Positions 49,967-57,254 of a stretch of DNA of 64,000 nt are shown here, piece after piece. The position numbers and the translations under genes were made by a program. Origin of the DNA: Ruania zhangjianzhongii (GTDB taxonomy: Bacteria; Actinomycetota; Actinomycetes; Actinomycetales; Beutenbergiaceae); the NCBI RefSeq assembly GCF_008000995.1, contig NZ_CP042828.1, positions 4,950,882 through 5,014,881 on the forward strand, written 5' to 3'. How positions within the stretch are numbered: the stretch's first letter is position 1; every line of letters begins with the position of its first letter. The notes under the pieces are model-generated. The model saw nothing but the letters and a program-made list of their open reading frames with translations, did not search any database and was not told where the DNA came from.

Positions 49967-51631
49967 ATGCCCGAGCGAGTACCCGCGCAGCGGTCACCTC
50001 GAAGCGCTGCGCCGCAACGAGCCCCTCGCACACCTCAGGGTGAAAGCGTGACCGGTCCCCAGGCCCGAACACCGGCGACCCCGGCTGCCGGCAGGGTGCT
50101 GAAGCTGCAGTCATCGGCCGGGAACGCTGTGACTGCTGCCGCCCTCCAGCGAGTGCATCCCGCGTTCGAGGAGCACAACTTCTGGGCCCCGACCCGGCCA
50201 ACACTCACCGATGATGACGAATTCGACTGGAGCCAGCCCGCTCCCCGGACACCGGCAGGTACTCTCGCCCGGCTGGAGCAGTCCTTCCCCAAGAGCATCG
50301 CCAGTCTGTTGCTGCTGACGGACGCGAGCGGGCAGGATGCCCTCGACCGCGAGCCGATGACGCGGGGGTTCCTGGACGGGGTGGGCACTGTCGCGCAAGC
50401 CCAGGAGATCCTGAGCGCCCACCCAGCGGACAACGCCTCGCTCACCGCCGCGTACGACGAGCGAACAGCCGACAATCGCGCGGCAGTGGCACAGTACCTT
50501 CGGGACGGCGGCACGCAGGAGCGAGCGGCTGCGATCATGAACCGCGAACACCTGACGGATGTGTGGGCGGCCCTCGACAAGGACCTGGTTGCTCTGATGG
50601 ACGACGATCTGGTCGCTCTGATGCGAGAGGAGACCCAGGCGGTGCTGACCCGGCTGGACGCTCTCGACCAGGTTCGAGCGGTGATGCAGAGCCGCGCCTC
50701 CGCGAGGGGCGCCGGCTGGCTGACAGTGCGCAACGACCTGATCGATGCGAAGTCAGCGTTGCGCGTCGGCAAGCCGGCGTCCCGTATGGCCTGGCGTACG
50801 AAGTTCGAGACGGCCACCGAGTGGTGCTCGGTCCGAGAGGCGGCCCTCGCTCCCATTCCGCAGGAGGTGCGGGAGGTCACCGGCAGAGAGCTACGCGAGA
50901 TATACCCGATCCTGGCCAAGGTCGACGCACTGCTCTTCGGCGACGTCGAGTTCGATGTTGCGTCCTTTGACCGGAAGTGGGACAAGTGGTCGGAGATGGT
51001 TCCGGTCAAGCGGCTTTCGCTCAAGAGCCCAGCCGAGCTGCACAGCGACCTGAAGGCGGAGATCGGGAAGCTCTGGCCGACCGTGGACCCTCGAGAGGCG
51101 GGCCAACTCGCCACGCTGCTCCTCTCCCGAGGGAAGGCCAAGCTGCTCACAGTGTTGAGGAACGGCGGCGTGAGGCTTGCCACGTGGTCTGCCCTCAATG
51201 CGTCGCTCCAGGGGACCGAAGTCTTCGAGGCCGTCGAAGAGTTGCGCACCGAGGAGAAACTTCGCGCCCTGATCCACCGGTTGCGCCTCACCACACACTC
51301 GGCGGCCCATCTCACCCGGATCACCATGGCTGAGGACCTTGCTGAGGTTAACCGGGGCCGGTGGTTCCCCTACATGGGTAGTGGTGTACCGACGATCGAG
51401 ACTGAGCTCTCGATCACCTGGAAGCGGCCCCTGTGGATGCCCTCGAGATTCAAGCACTGGGGCGAGGTACATATTCACTACAGCGGCGACGTAGCGGATC
51501 AGAGCCAGATCACCTATGTGCACATCAAGACCGACCGAGCGATCGCGGGTGGCACCCCGATCAACAAGGCGCATCCGCTGATTGCCCAGGCCTACACCGA
51601 CGGCAAGCTCTCTGCGGAGTGGAAGCTCTGA
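49967..51631 (+). CDS. AGN-motif protein, candidate injection-system cargo or toxin
   Basis: A 554-residue protein with no known enzymatic domain I can name. The first 45 residues are Pro/Ala/Arg/Gln-rich; residues 47-62 read LQSSAGNAVTAAALQR, matching the LQRxAGNxAVxxLLQR motif often seen near the N-terminus of DUF4157-type proteins and cargo tied to extracellular contractile injection systems. A helical middle follows (residues 90-450), with a small repeat DLVALMDDDLVALM. The final 110 residues form a beta-rich domain (ELSITWKRPLWMP, GEVHIHYSGDVADQSQITYVHI). The start at 49967 has GGAG 6 nt upstream. It is divergent from the Imm5-like gene. No injection-system structural genes are in the window. 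Confidence 0.6.
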   Translation: MPERVPAQRSPRSAAPQRAPRTPQGESVTGPQARTPATPAAGRVLKLQSSAGNAVTAAALQRVHPAFEEHNFWAPTRPTLTDDDEFDWSQPAPRTPAGTLARLEQSFPKSIASLLLLTDASGQDALDREPMTRGFLDGVGTVAQAQEILSAHPADNASLTAAYDERTADNRAAVAQYLRDGGTQERAAAIMNREHLTDVWAALDKDLVALMDDDLVALMREETQAVLTRLDALDQVRAVMQSRASARGAGWLTVRNDLIDAKSALRVGKPASRMAWRTKFETATEWCSVREAALAPIPQEVREVTGRELREIYPILAKVDALLFGDVEFDVASFDRKWDKWSEMVPVKRLSLKSPAELHSDLKAEIGKLWPTVDPREAGQLATLLLSRGKAKLLTVLRNGGVRLATWSALNASLQGTEVFEAVEELRTEEKLRALIHRLRLTTHSAAHLTRITMAEDLAEVNRGRWFPYMGSGVPTIETELSITWKRPLWMPSRFKHWGEVHIHYSGDVADQSQITYVHIKTDRAIAGGTPINKAHPLIAQAYTDGKLSAEWKL

Positions 51632-51709
51632 GGCGACGGCACGGAGGGCATGGCGTGGAGGGCGACCGGACAACACCCGGTCACCCCTACGCCGGGCGCC
51701 ACGTCAACG

Positions 51710-52192
51710 CTACTGAGTATCGCCGTCGAGAGCCGCCACGAGCCGACCCATGGTCTCCCGCGCGGCCCGGAGCTCCTCCGCCCCGACGCTCGCGCCGATG
51801 CGCTCCGCCCACGGCGCCTGAGCGAGGCTGATCTGCCGGATCGCCCAGTAACCGGCCTCGGTGCAGGCGAGCAGCTGGGCGCGGCGGTGGGCCGGGTTCG
51901 GGCGGTACTCCGCGAGTCCGCGCTCGACCAGTAGCTCGGCGATCCGGCGTACCGCCTGTCGGCTCACCCCCATCCGCCGGCCGATCTCGGGCAGGGTGCG
52001 CGGTTCGTCCAGGACTCCGCCGAGCACCTGCCACCAGGCGGCGGTGATGTCGCCCTCGGCGGCCAGACGCTGCGCGGCGTCCATCAAGTGGGCATTGAGC
52101 CGGAACGTCTCCAGCACCAGCTCGGTCATCTCCGTGCCCGTTGCCGAGACCGGCGGATGCGCGGGCCAGGTCTCGCGCCGTGGGGTGCTCAT
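51710..52192 (-). CDS. MarR-family transcriptional regulator
   Basis: A 160-residue MarR protein: AAWWQVLGGVLDEPRTLPEI, GRRMGVSRQAVRRIAELLVE (recognition helix) and GLAEYRPNPAHRRAQLLACT (wing). It overlaps the stop of the PfpI-like gene by 4 nt, so both are on one message. The 36-bp inverted repeat over the operon promoter is its probable binding site, giving autorepression. Confidence 0.9.
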   Translation of the reverse strand: MSTPRRETWPAHPPVSATGTEMTELVLETFRLNAHLMDAAQRLAAEGDITAAWWQVLGGVLDEPRTLPEIGRRMGVSRQAVRRIAELLVERGLAEYRPNPAHRRAQLLACTEAGYWAIRQISLAQAPWAERIGASVGAEELRAARETMGRLVAALDGDTQ

Positions 52193-52794
52193 GACGCCAT
52201 CAGTACCGGGTAACCGGTGGCGTCACCGCGACCGAAGACCCCCTCGTACGCCGCCAGCCGCTCCTGCGACATCAGGCCGAGCATGCCGAGCGCTGCGCAG
52301 GCGAACTGCACCGGCGACTGCGGGCCGGCGGTAATGAGGCCGTCCTGGGCGACAGCACGCTGGTCCAGATAGTGGCCTTCTCCGGCGTAGCCGGTGGCCT
52401 GGAGTGCCTCGCGGGCGGCGCCGGTATGCGCCCGGTTATCGAGCAGGCCGGCCCGGGCGAGCCCCTCAGTGGCGCCGCAGATTGCCGCCACCGGCACTCC
52501 GGCGTCGAGGAATCGGGACGCAACCTGGACGTAAGGCACCTCCTGTCCCGGCTCCCAGCCCGCTCCGCCGGGGAGAATCAGCAGGTCGCTCTCAGCGGGG
52601 TCCAGCGCGTCGAGGGTGAGATCGGGCAGCCAGTGCATGCCACCCATCGTCGGTACCGGATCGTGCGCGGCCGCCACGGCGACGACGTTCCACGGCTCCT
52701 GGGTGAAGCGTCCGGTGTTGAGCTCGGTCAGCAGATAGCCGGGCTCCCAGTCGGCCAGGTGGTCGACCAGCAGGATATGTGCAGTAGGTGTCAT
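52189..52794 (-). CDS. DJ-1/PfpI-family protein (class I glutamine amidotransferase-like)
   Basis: A 201-residue protein with the nucleophile elbow VAAICGATEGLARAG (Cys in ICGA), acidic partner in LLLVDHLADWEPGYL (Glu), and the LILPGGAGWEPG loop. Such proteins act as deglycases, chaperones or isonitrile hydratases. It is the first gene of the MarR operon. TTGACA (52825-52830) and GAACAT (52801-52806), read on the minus strand with an 18-bp spacer, lead directly to the ATG after 6 nt, so the message is leaderless and the operator covers the promoter. Confidence 0.87.
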   Translation of the reverse strand: MTPTAHILLVDHLADWEPGYLLTELNTGRFTQEPWNVVAVAAAHDPVPTMGGMHWLPDLTLDALDPAESDLLILPGGAGWEPGQEVPYVQVASRFLDAGVPVAAICGATEGLARAGLLDNRAHTGAAREALQATGYAGEGHYLDQRAVAQDGLITAGPQSPVQFACAALGMLGLMSQERLAAYEGVFGRGDATGYPVLMAS

Positions 52795-52829
52795 GACAAC
52801 ATGTTCCCATCATTGGGAACATGTTGTCA
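52794..52829. promoter_or_regulatory. 36-bp perfect inverted repeat, MarR operator over the promoter
   Basis: Arms TGACAACATGTTCCCA (52794-52809) and TGGGAACATGTTGTCA (52814-52829) are exact complements with a 4-bp spacer TCAT. Each arm contains the 8-bp palindrome AACATGTT, so the site can hold two regulator dimers. It overlaps the -35 and -10 boxes and the start codon of the PfpI-like gene. Confidence 0.85.
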
Positions 52830-52838
52830 ATCGGGCAT

Positions 52839-53060
52839 ATGGTTGCGCGACAGATCGCCGTCGAGCAGTTCGAGCTGCTGCCGAGCGAGGAACCCTTCGA
52901 CCTCGCTTTCGCCGTTCGGGTGGGCGCACTCGATGGCAGGCACCCGATGGCCGGCCAGATCGCCCGCCCACGGATCGCGGCGGCACTCGCCCCGCACGGA
53001 CGGCTGTTCATCGACGGCGGGAGTCCCCTCCGGGAGGTCGAGCTACCGCCACGCAGGTAG
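52839..53060 (+). pseudogene. C-terminal fragment of a SAM-dependent methyltransferase
   Basis: A 73-codon frame whose product reads PFDLAFAVRVGALDG followed by RIAAALAPHGRLFIDGGS, the post-motif II and motif III part of class I methyltransferases (FDVVFAVRV..., LAPGGRLFLD). The SAM-binding N-terminal half is absent, so it is probably a remnant. It sits directly behind the divergent MarR operator. Confidence 0.6.
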
Positions 53061-53100
53061 TAGAACCACGAGCTGCTGGTGCGGTGGGGACCCGTCCTGG

Positions 53101-54069
53101 TCAGGTGGCCGCCAGCCGGGGGATGCCGGGGAAGCCGAGCGCGTCCATCACCTCGAGGAAGTTCTCCGCGTCGTCCGAGCCGGACACGTCTCCGCTCGGG
53201 CTGTAGCAGTAGTGCGTCCAGACGGTGGCCGCGTCGCAGTAGTGATCGATCAGGTGCTCCACATACGGATGGTCGGCCTCGCCGAAGGCAAACCCGTACG
53301 AGTCGATCCGGCGCAGTGTCCGGCAGTGCCGCAGGAAGCTGCCGATCAGCTCAAGTCTCGGGTTCTTGGTCAGCCCATCCAGCAACGCGTCCAGTGTCAC
53401 CTCGCGCACGGAGTTGCTGAGGGAGTTCGATCCTGTGGTCCGCCACTTGGTTTTCATCGGTGGCGCGCATCCGAAGTACAGCGGGCTAGAACCGTGCACT
53501 TCGCCATGGATAGGCAGGATCTTGCTTTCGTCCACGTGCAAGACCGTGCGCAACGTGTCGGTGTAGTTGAACGTGATGACGCCGTCGCTGTTCTCGACCA
53601 GAGCGCGTGCAGGTGGTCGCGGGTCCAGGGTGGGGCCAGGCAGTTGCGCGATCCAGTCGGTGAACGTGTCCGACAGACCGGTCCGGAAATCGTGGCTGTA
53701 GTCGTGGCCGTCGGCGGTGAGTTGATCCAGCTCGCTCAGGTCGCCGGAGTCCGGGTAGTCCAGTTCGGCAACCTCGCCGGGAAGGTTCAGGTCTGCCAAC
53801 CCGGCCTCGAAGTCCCGCCACCCAGGGCCTGCGATCTCTTCGACCTGTTCGAAGATCCGGATCAGCACGTCATTGCCTCCCGCGAGATCCTCCATCGATA
53901 CTGTGTGGAAGTACTCCCGGAAGTCCGCGAAGCTCGACCTGCAGCCGAGGGCGAGATCCCAACCGTTGCCGAGGAGCGCCAACGAAGTGAACGGCCTGGG
54001 CGGCGGATCGGGCACCAACTTCTTGATCTGGTCCAGCAGCCAGTCGGAGCCCTCCATCGGATAGGGCAT
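53101..54069 (-). CDS. AbiH-family phage abortive-infection protein
   Basis: A 322-residue protein matching AbiH: ALLGNGWDLALGCRSSFADF (residues 31-50, for the family's LGNGFDLAxG...S.Y.DF), GVITFNYTDTLRTVLHVDES with ILPIHGEVHG, and the C-terminal SYGFAFGEADHPYVEHLID, the family's S.G.S..E.D.PY. AbiH of Lactococcus blocks phage growth; the mechanism is unknown. The start MPYPMEGS at 54069 has GAGAGGGG 8 nt upstream. A possible transposase remnant lies just upstream, suggesting arrival by transfer. Confidence 0.85.
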   Translation of the reverse strand: MPYPMEGSDWLLDQIKKLVPDPPPRPFTSLALLGNGWDLALGCRSSFADFREYFHTVSMEDLAGGNDVLIRIFEQVEEIAGPGWRDFEAGLADLNLPGEVAELDYPDSGDLSELDQLTADGHDYSHDFRTGLSDTFTDWIAQLPGPTLDPRPPARALVENSDGVITFNYTDTLRTVLHVDESKILPIHGEVHGSSPLYFGCAPPMKTKWRTTGSNSLSNSVREVTLDALLDGLTKNPRLELIGSFLRHCRTLRRIDSYGFAFGEADHPYVEHLIDHYCDAATVWTHYCYSPSGDVSGSDDAENFLEVMDALGFPGIPRLAAT

Positions 54070-54094
54070 AGGTCGTTCCCCTCTCACTCCCGAT

Positions 54095-54205
54095 CTCAGC
54101 GACGCCACCGCCTCCGGCATCCTATGGCGCCGCGCACAGTCGCGCCGGCACGTCCGCGAGCTGACGGCCCTCGGCTACCACGTCACCCTCGAACCCGCTG
54201 CCTGA
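54095..54205 (+). pseudogene. Possible transposase C-terminal remnant
   Basis: An open stretch ending at TGA 54203-54205 encodes SGILWRRAQSRRHVRELTAL followed by GYHVTLEPAA. The closing pattern (L..LGY.VTL.PAA) resembles the tail of transposases of common actinobacterial insertion sequences, but the family cannot be fixed. There is no start and no visible inverted repeat. Confidence 0.3.
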
Positions 54206-54245
54206 CCCCACAAGGGCACCTAATTGTCGGACTAGGCTGACCGTG

Positions 54246-54272
54246 ATGGACTGCAGAAGTACACCTCGATGA
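54246..54272 (+). CDS. Eight-codon leaderless leader ORF before the export gene
   Basis: ATG GAC TGC AGA AGT ACA, then CCT CGA TGA, encodes MDCRSTPR. TAGGCT at 54233-54238 places the likely RNA start within a base of this ATG. Its TGA overlaps the ATG of the next gene (ATGA at 54269-54272), and that gene lacks a good ribosome site, so translation of the export protein would depend on reading the minigene. Confidence 0.45.
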   Translation: MDCRSTPR

Positions 54273-54763
54273 CCGGTGCGCAGTGGTCGGTGCTCGCCGG
54301 CGCCTTCCTCGGCGGTGCGCTCCCCTGGCTGGAGGCGATCGTGGTGATCCCGATCGGGATCCTCGCCGGCGCGCCCGCGCCCCTCGTGGTGCTGGCCGCC
54401 GTGGTCGGCAATCTGCTCACCGTCGCACTGGCGGCGGTCTTCGGTGAACGCATCCGCGACTGGTGGGTGGCCCGGCGACACCGCCGTCGATCCGCTGACG
54501 GCGACGACGACCCAGCCGCTGCCGAACGGCGCGGCCGGCGGCAGGACCGGATCACCCGCGTGATGTCGCGCTGGGGTATGCCTGGCCTGGCGCTGCTCGG
54601 GCCGATCGGTCTCGGCACGCAGTTCTCCGCGATCGCGGCGGTGGCACTCGGGGTGACCGCCCGGTCCGCGTTTCTCTGGGTCGGCGCCGGCACGGTGGCC
54701 TGGAGCATCGTCGCAGCAGCGCTGACCCTCACCGGAGTCTCCGTAGCCGGCATCGGGGCCTGA
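54269..54763 (+). CDS. Small multidrug export protein family (Sm_multidrug_ex)
   Basis: A 164-residue membrane protein with about four helices and a charged middle loop (WWVARRHRRRSADGDDDPAA). FLGGALPWLEAIVVIPIGIL, GAPAPLVVLAAVVGNLLTVA and MSRWGMPGLALLGPIGLGTQ match the Sm_multidrug_ex family, a distant relative of DedA. Transport role is putative. Translation is probably coupled to the leader ORF. Confidence 0.8.
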   Translation: MTGAQWSVLAGAFLGGALPWLEAIVVIPIGILAGAPAPLVVLAAVVGNLLTVALAAVFGERIRDWWVARRHRRRSADGDDDPAAAERRGRRQDRITRVMSRWGMPGLALLGPIGLGTQFSAIAAVALGVTARSAFLWVGAGTVAWSIVAAALTLTGVSVAGIGA

Positions 54764-54833
54764 TGATCCGCTCCGCGCCGAGACCGCCCATCGACACCGT
54801 GCCAGCGCGCCGCTGGCCTGCGACGATCCCGGC

Positions 54834-56102
54834 ATGAACACCCTGGCCCGCAGCCTCACCACCCGCGACGCGGTGGCAGTCGGCCTCAGCTCGATGATCG
54901 GGGCTGGGGTGTTCGCGGCCTTCGGTCCGGCGGCGCAGGCCGTCCTGCCCACCGGCACCGGGGCGGCGCTGCTCATCGCGCTGGCCCTGGCGGCGCTCGT
55001 CGCCTATGCGAATGCCACCTCTTCGGCCCAGCTCGCCGCCCAGTACCCCACCTCCGGGGGAACGTATCTCTACGGCCGCGAGCGCCTCGGGCCCTGGTGG
55101 GGCTACCTTGCCGGCTGGGGCTTCGTCGTCGGGAAGACCGCGAGCTGTGCCGCGATGGCCCTGACCTTCGCTACCTACGCCGCGCCGCCCGGGTGGGAGC
55201 GCCCGGTTGCCGCGGCTGCCGTGATCGCGCTGGCAGCGGTCAACTACTGCGGCGTGACCCGCACCGCACGGCTCGCCCGCTGGATTGTGAGCCTGGTGCT
55301 GCTCGCACTGGCGATCACGGTCACCGTGGCGCTGGGTAGTGGCAAACCGGACTGGTCGCAGGTGGGGCATGGCGACGGCGGTGCGGGCCTTCTGGGCGGA
55401 CCGGCCGGGTGGTACGGGGTGCTCCAGGCAGCGGGTCTGCTCTTCTTCGCGTTCGCCGGGTACGCCCGGATCGCCACGATGGGTGAGGAGGTGCGTGATC
55501 CGCAGCGCGCGATTCCGCGTGCGATCGTGCTCGCGCTCGGTGGGGTGGTGGCTCTGTACGCGGTGATCGCCGTGTCGTTGCTCGCCGTGCTGGGGCTGCC
55601 CGGTATCGCCGGAGCATCCGCTCCAGTGGCCGACGCAGTCGCCGCGACGCCATGGGCCAGTGCCGTGGTCCGGATGGGCGCAGCGGCAGCCTCGCTCGGC
55701 GCGCTCCTCGCCCTGGTGGCCGGGATCGGCCGGACCAGTCTGGCGATGGCCCGGGAGGGCGATCTGCCCCGTGGGCTGGCGGCGGTGCACCCGCGCTTCG
55801 GAGTTCCCCATCGGGCGGAGGTCGCGGTGGCGATCGTGCTGATCCTGCTGGTGCTGACCGTCGATCTGCGCGGTGCCATCGGCTTCTCCTCCTTCGGCGT
55901 GCTCGTGTACTACGCCGTCGCCAACCTGTCTGCATGGACGCAGTCGGGGGTGCACCGGCGCTTCCCGCGGGTTCTCCAGGCCGTAGGTCAGATCGGCTGC
56001 GTCATCCTCTGCACGACCCTGCCGGCGACGGCGGTGCTCGCCGGGATCGTCGTGTTCGCCGTGGGATTGGGGTTACGAGCAGTTCGCGTGCGAGCCGGAT
56101 AG
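54834..56102 (+). CDS. APC-family amino acid permease
   Basis: A 422-residue, about 12-helix permease. LTTRDAVAVGLSSMIGAGVF is the APC helix 1 with the unwound GSG-like GAG motif; YPTSGGTYLYGRERLG is helix 3, and FFAFAGYARIATMGEEVRDP the conserved helix 6. Expected to take up an amino acid or amine with protons. An overlapping minus-strand frame at 54729-55955 is only its shadow. Confidence 0.88.
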   Translation: MNTLARSLTTRDAVAVGLSSMIGAGVFAAFGPAAQAVLPTGTGAALLIALALAALVAYANATSSAQLAAQYPTSGGTYLYGRERLGPWWGYLAGWGFVVGKTASCAAMALTFATYAAPPGWERPVAAAAVIALAAVNYCGVTRTARLARWIVSLVLLALAITVTVALGSGKPDWSQVGHGDGGAGLLGGPAGWYGVLQAAGLLFFAFAGYARIATMGEEVRDPQRAIPRAIVLALGGVVALYAVIAVSLLAVLGLPGIAGASAPVADAVAATPWASAVVRMGAAAASLGALLALVAGIGRTSLAMAREGDLPRGLAAVHPRFGVPHRAEVAVAIVLILLVLTVDLRGAIGFSSFGVLVYYAVANLSAWTQSGVHRRFPRVLQAVGQIGCVILCTTLPATAVLAGIVVFAVGLGLRAVRVRAG

Positions 56103-56200
56103 GTGGTGGGCAGCGGGCCCGAGCCGGCGGTGTGATGGTGGACGGTCGGCATCCGGAGAGCGGCATTGGTATTTTCCCAACGCCGACGGAGACTCCCGGC

Positions 56201-57107
56201 ATGGACAAGCAGGTCCTCGAGGTGGGTGAGCGGATCCGCGCCAGTCTGGCGCCGGGGATGTCGCAGCGTGCACTCGCGGACCACGTCGAGATGACCCCCG
56301 ACGCTCTGTCGCGAGCGTTGAACGGTCAGCGCGGGTTCTCAATCCTTGAGCTGACCAGGATCGCCGAGAGCCTCCGGGTCGATCTCAACTGGCTGATCAC
56401 CGGTAGGCCAGACCCACACCGGCTGAGTATCGCGGCTCGACAGCAGTGGGACGCTCAACAACGCACCCGGTCCAATCCCAGCGAGGAGCGTGACCAGGAC
56501 ATCCTGCAGCAGGTCGCGCACACCTACCGCGCTGCCTATCCGGACGGTCCGCCCGCCAGCGAGCCCCTACCCGGGTCACCGGGAGCAGTACGCGAGGTAC
56601 TGGGCCGCGAATTCGTCACGCAGTTCGCGGAGACGATCGAGGAGCGTCTCGCCGTTGACGTGGTGCGCATCCCTGGACCGGGGCACCGACTACTCCCTCA
56701 CTGTCGGTCAACGCGGAATCATCGTGCTGAACGCGATCCCGAACTGGTTCCGCAGCAACTGGTCCTTGGCGCACGAGCTGGGGCATCTCGCGCTGGGGCA
56801 CCACGTGCGGGGTGACTCCCCCACGACTGCGCAGGAGAACGCGGCGGACCAGTTCGCCGCCGGCATGCTGCTGCCGGAGTCGGTCGTGCGCGCCATGGAC
56901 TGGACCGGGGCCGACGAGTCTCAGCTCGCATCGTTCCTCTGGGAGTCGGGTGTGTCCACTCTGGCGATCCTGCAGCAGTTCACCTGCACCAGTGAGCGGC
57001 CCAGGACTCTCGCGGCACAACGGATGGCCGAGCGGTGTCGACAGGAACCAGTCGGGCTATCGTCCGGTGAGCTCCAGACCGGGATCCGGCGAGGACAGGT
57101 CAGCTAG
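56201..57107 (+). pseudogene. XRE-ImmA/IrrE regulator-protease gene split by a frameshift
   Basis: The first frame (from ATG 56201) gives an XRE helix-turn-helix (MSQRALADHVEMTPDALSRA) and linker up to ERLAVDVVRIPG; it stops at 56815. A +1 shift near 56675-56684 (in GGACCGGGGC) continues the protein in another frame with GTDYSLTVGQRGIIVLNAIP and the zinc-protease motif HELGHLALGHH, ending at 57107. One extra base in a C/G run explains it. Intact homologues are single proteins, found on and off mobile elements, that cleave or act as repressors. It is probably a pseudogene unless the base is a sequencing error. Confidence 0.75.
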
Positions 57108-57109
57108 GG

Positions 57110-57193
57110 CCTCCCCACGAGGCTTTCCGCGCCCGCCTGGAGTCAGGCGACGCCACCTGGGAACGCGGAACGGTCTGGGCACTGCGTGTGTAG
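57110..57193 (+). pseudogene. Fragment of an aminoglycoside phosphotransferase-family gene
   Basis: The short stretch encodes HEAFRARLESGDATWERGTV and ends WALRV-stop. It matches the segment RELFRTQLAVDDVTWERGKA-WAF of the APH-family gene at 44457-45428 and of related kinases, with the rest of the gene missing. A remnant, with the proper ending lost. Confidence 0.45.
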
Positions 57194-57254
57194 ACACGCC
57201 CGGAACTACCTGGATAGTCTCGTCGCCGGCGACGACGCCACCGGAGGGACTTCG

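Noticed and set aside
54729-55955. Long 408-codon minus-strand frame opposite the APC permease
   Set aside because: Its Arg/Gly/His-rich composition is typical of antisense shadows in high-GC DNA, while the plus-strand frame has clear permease motifs.
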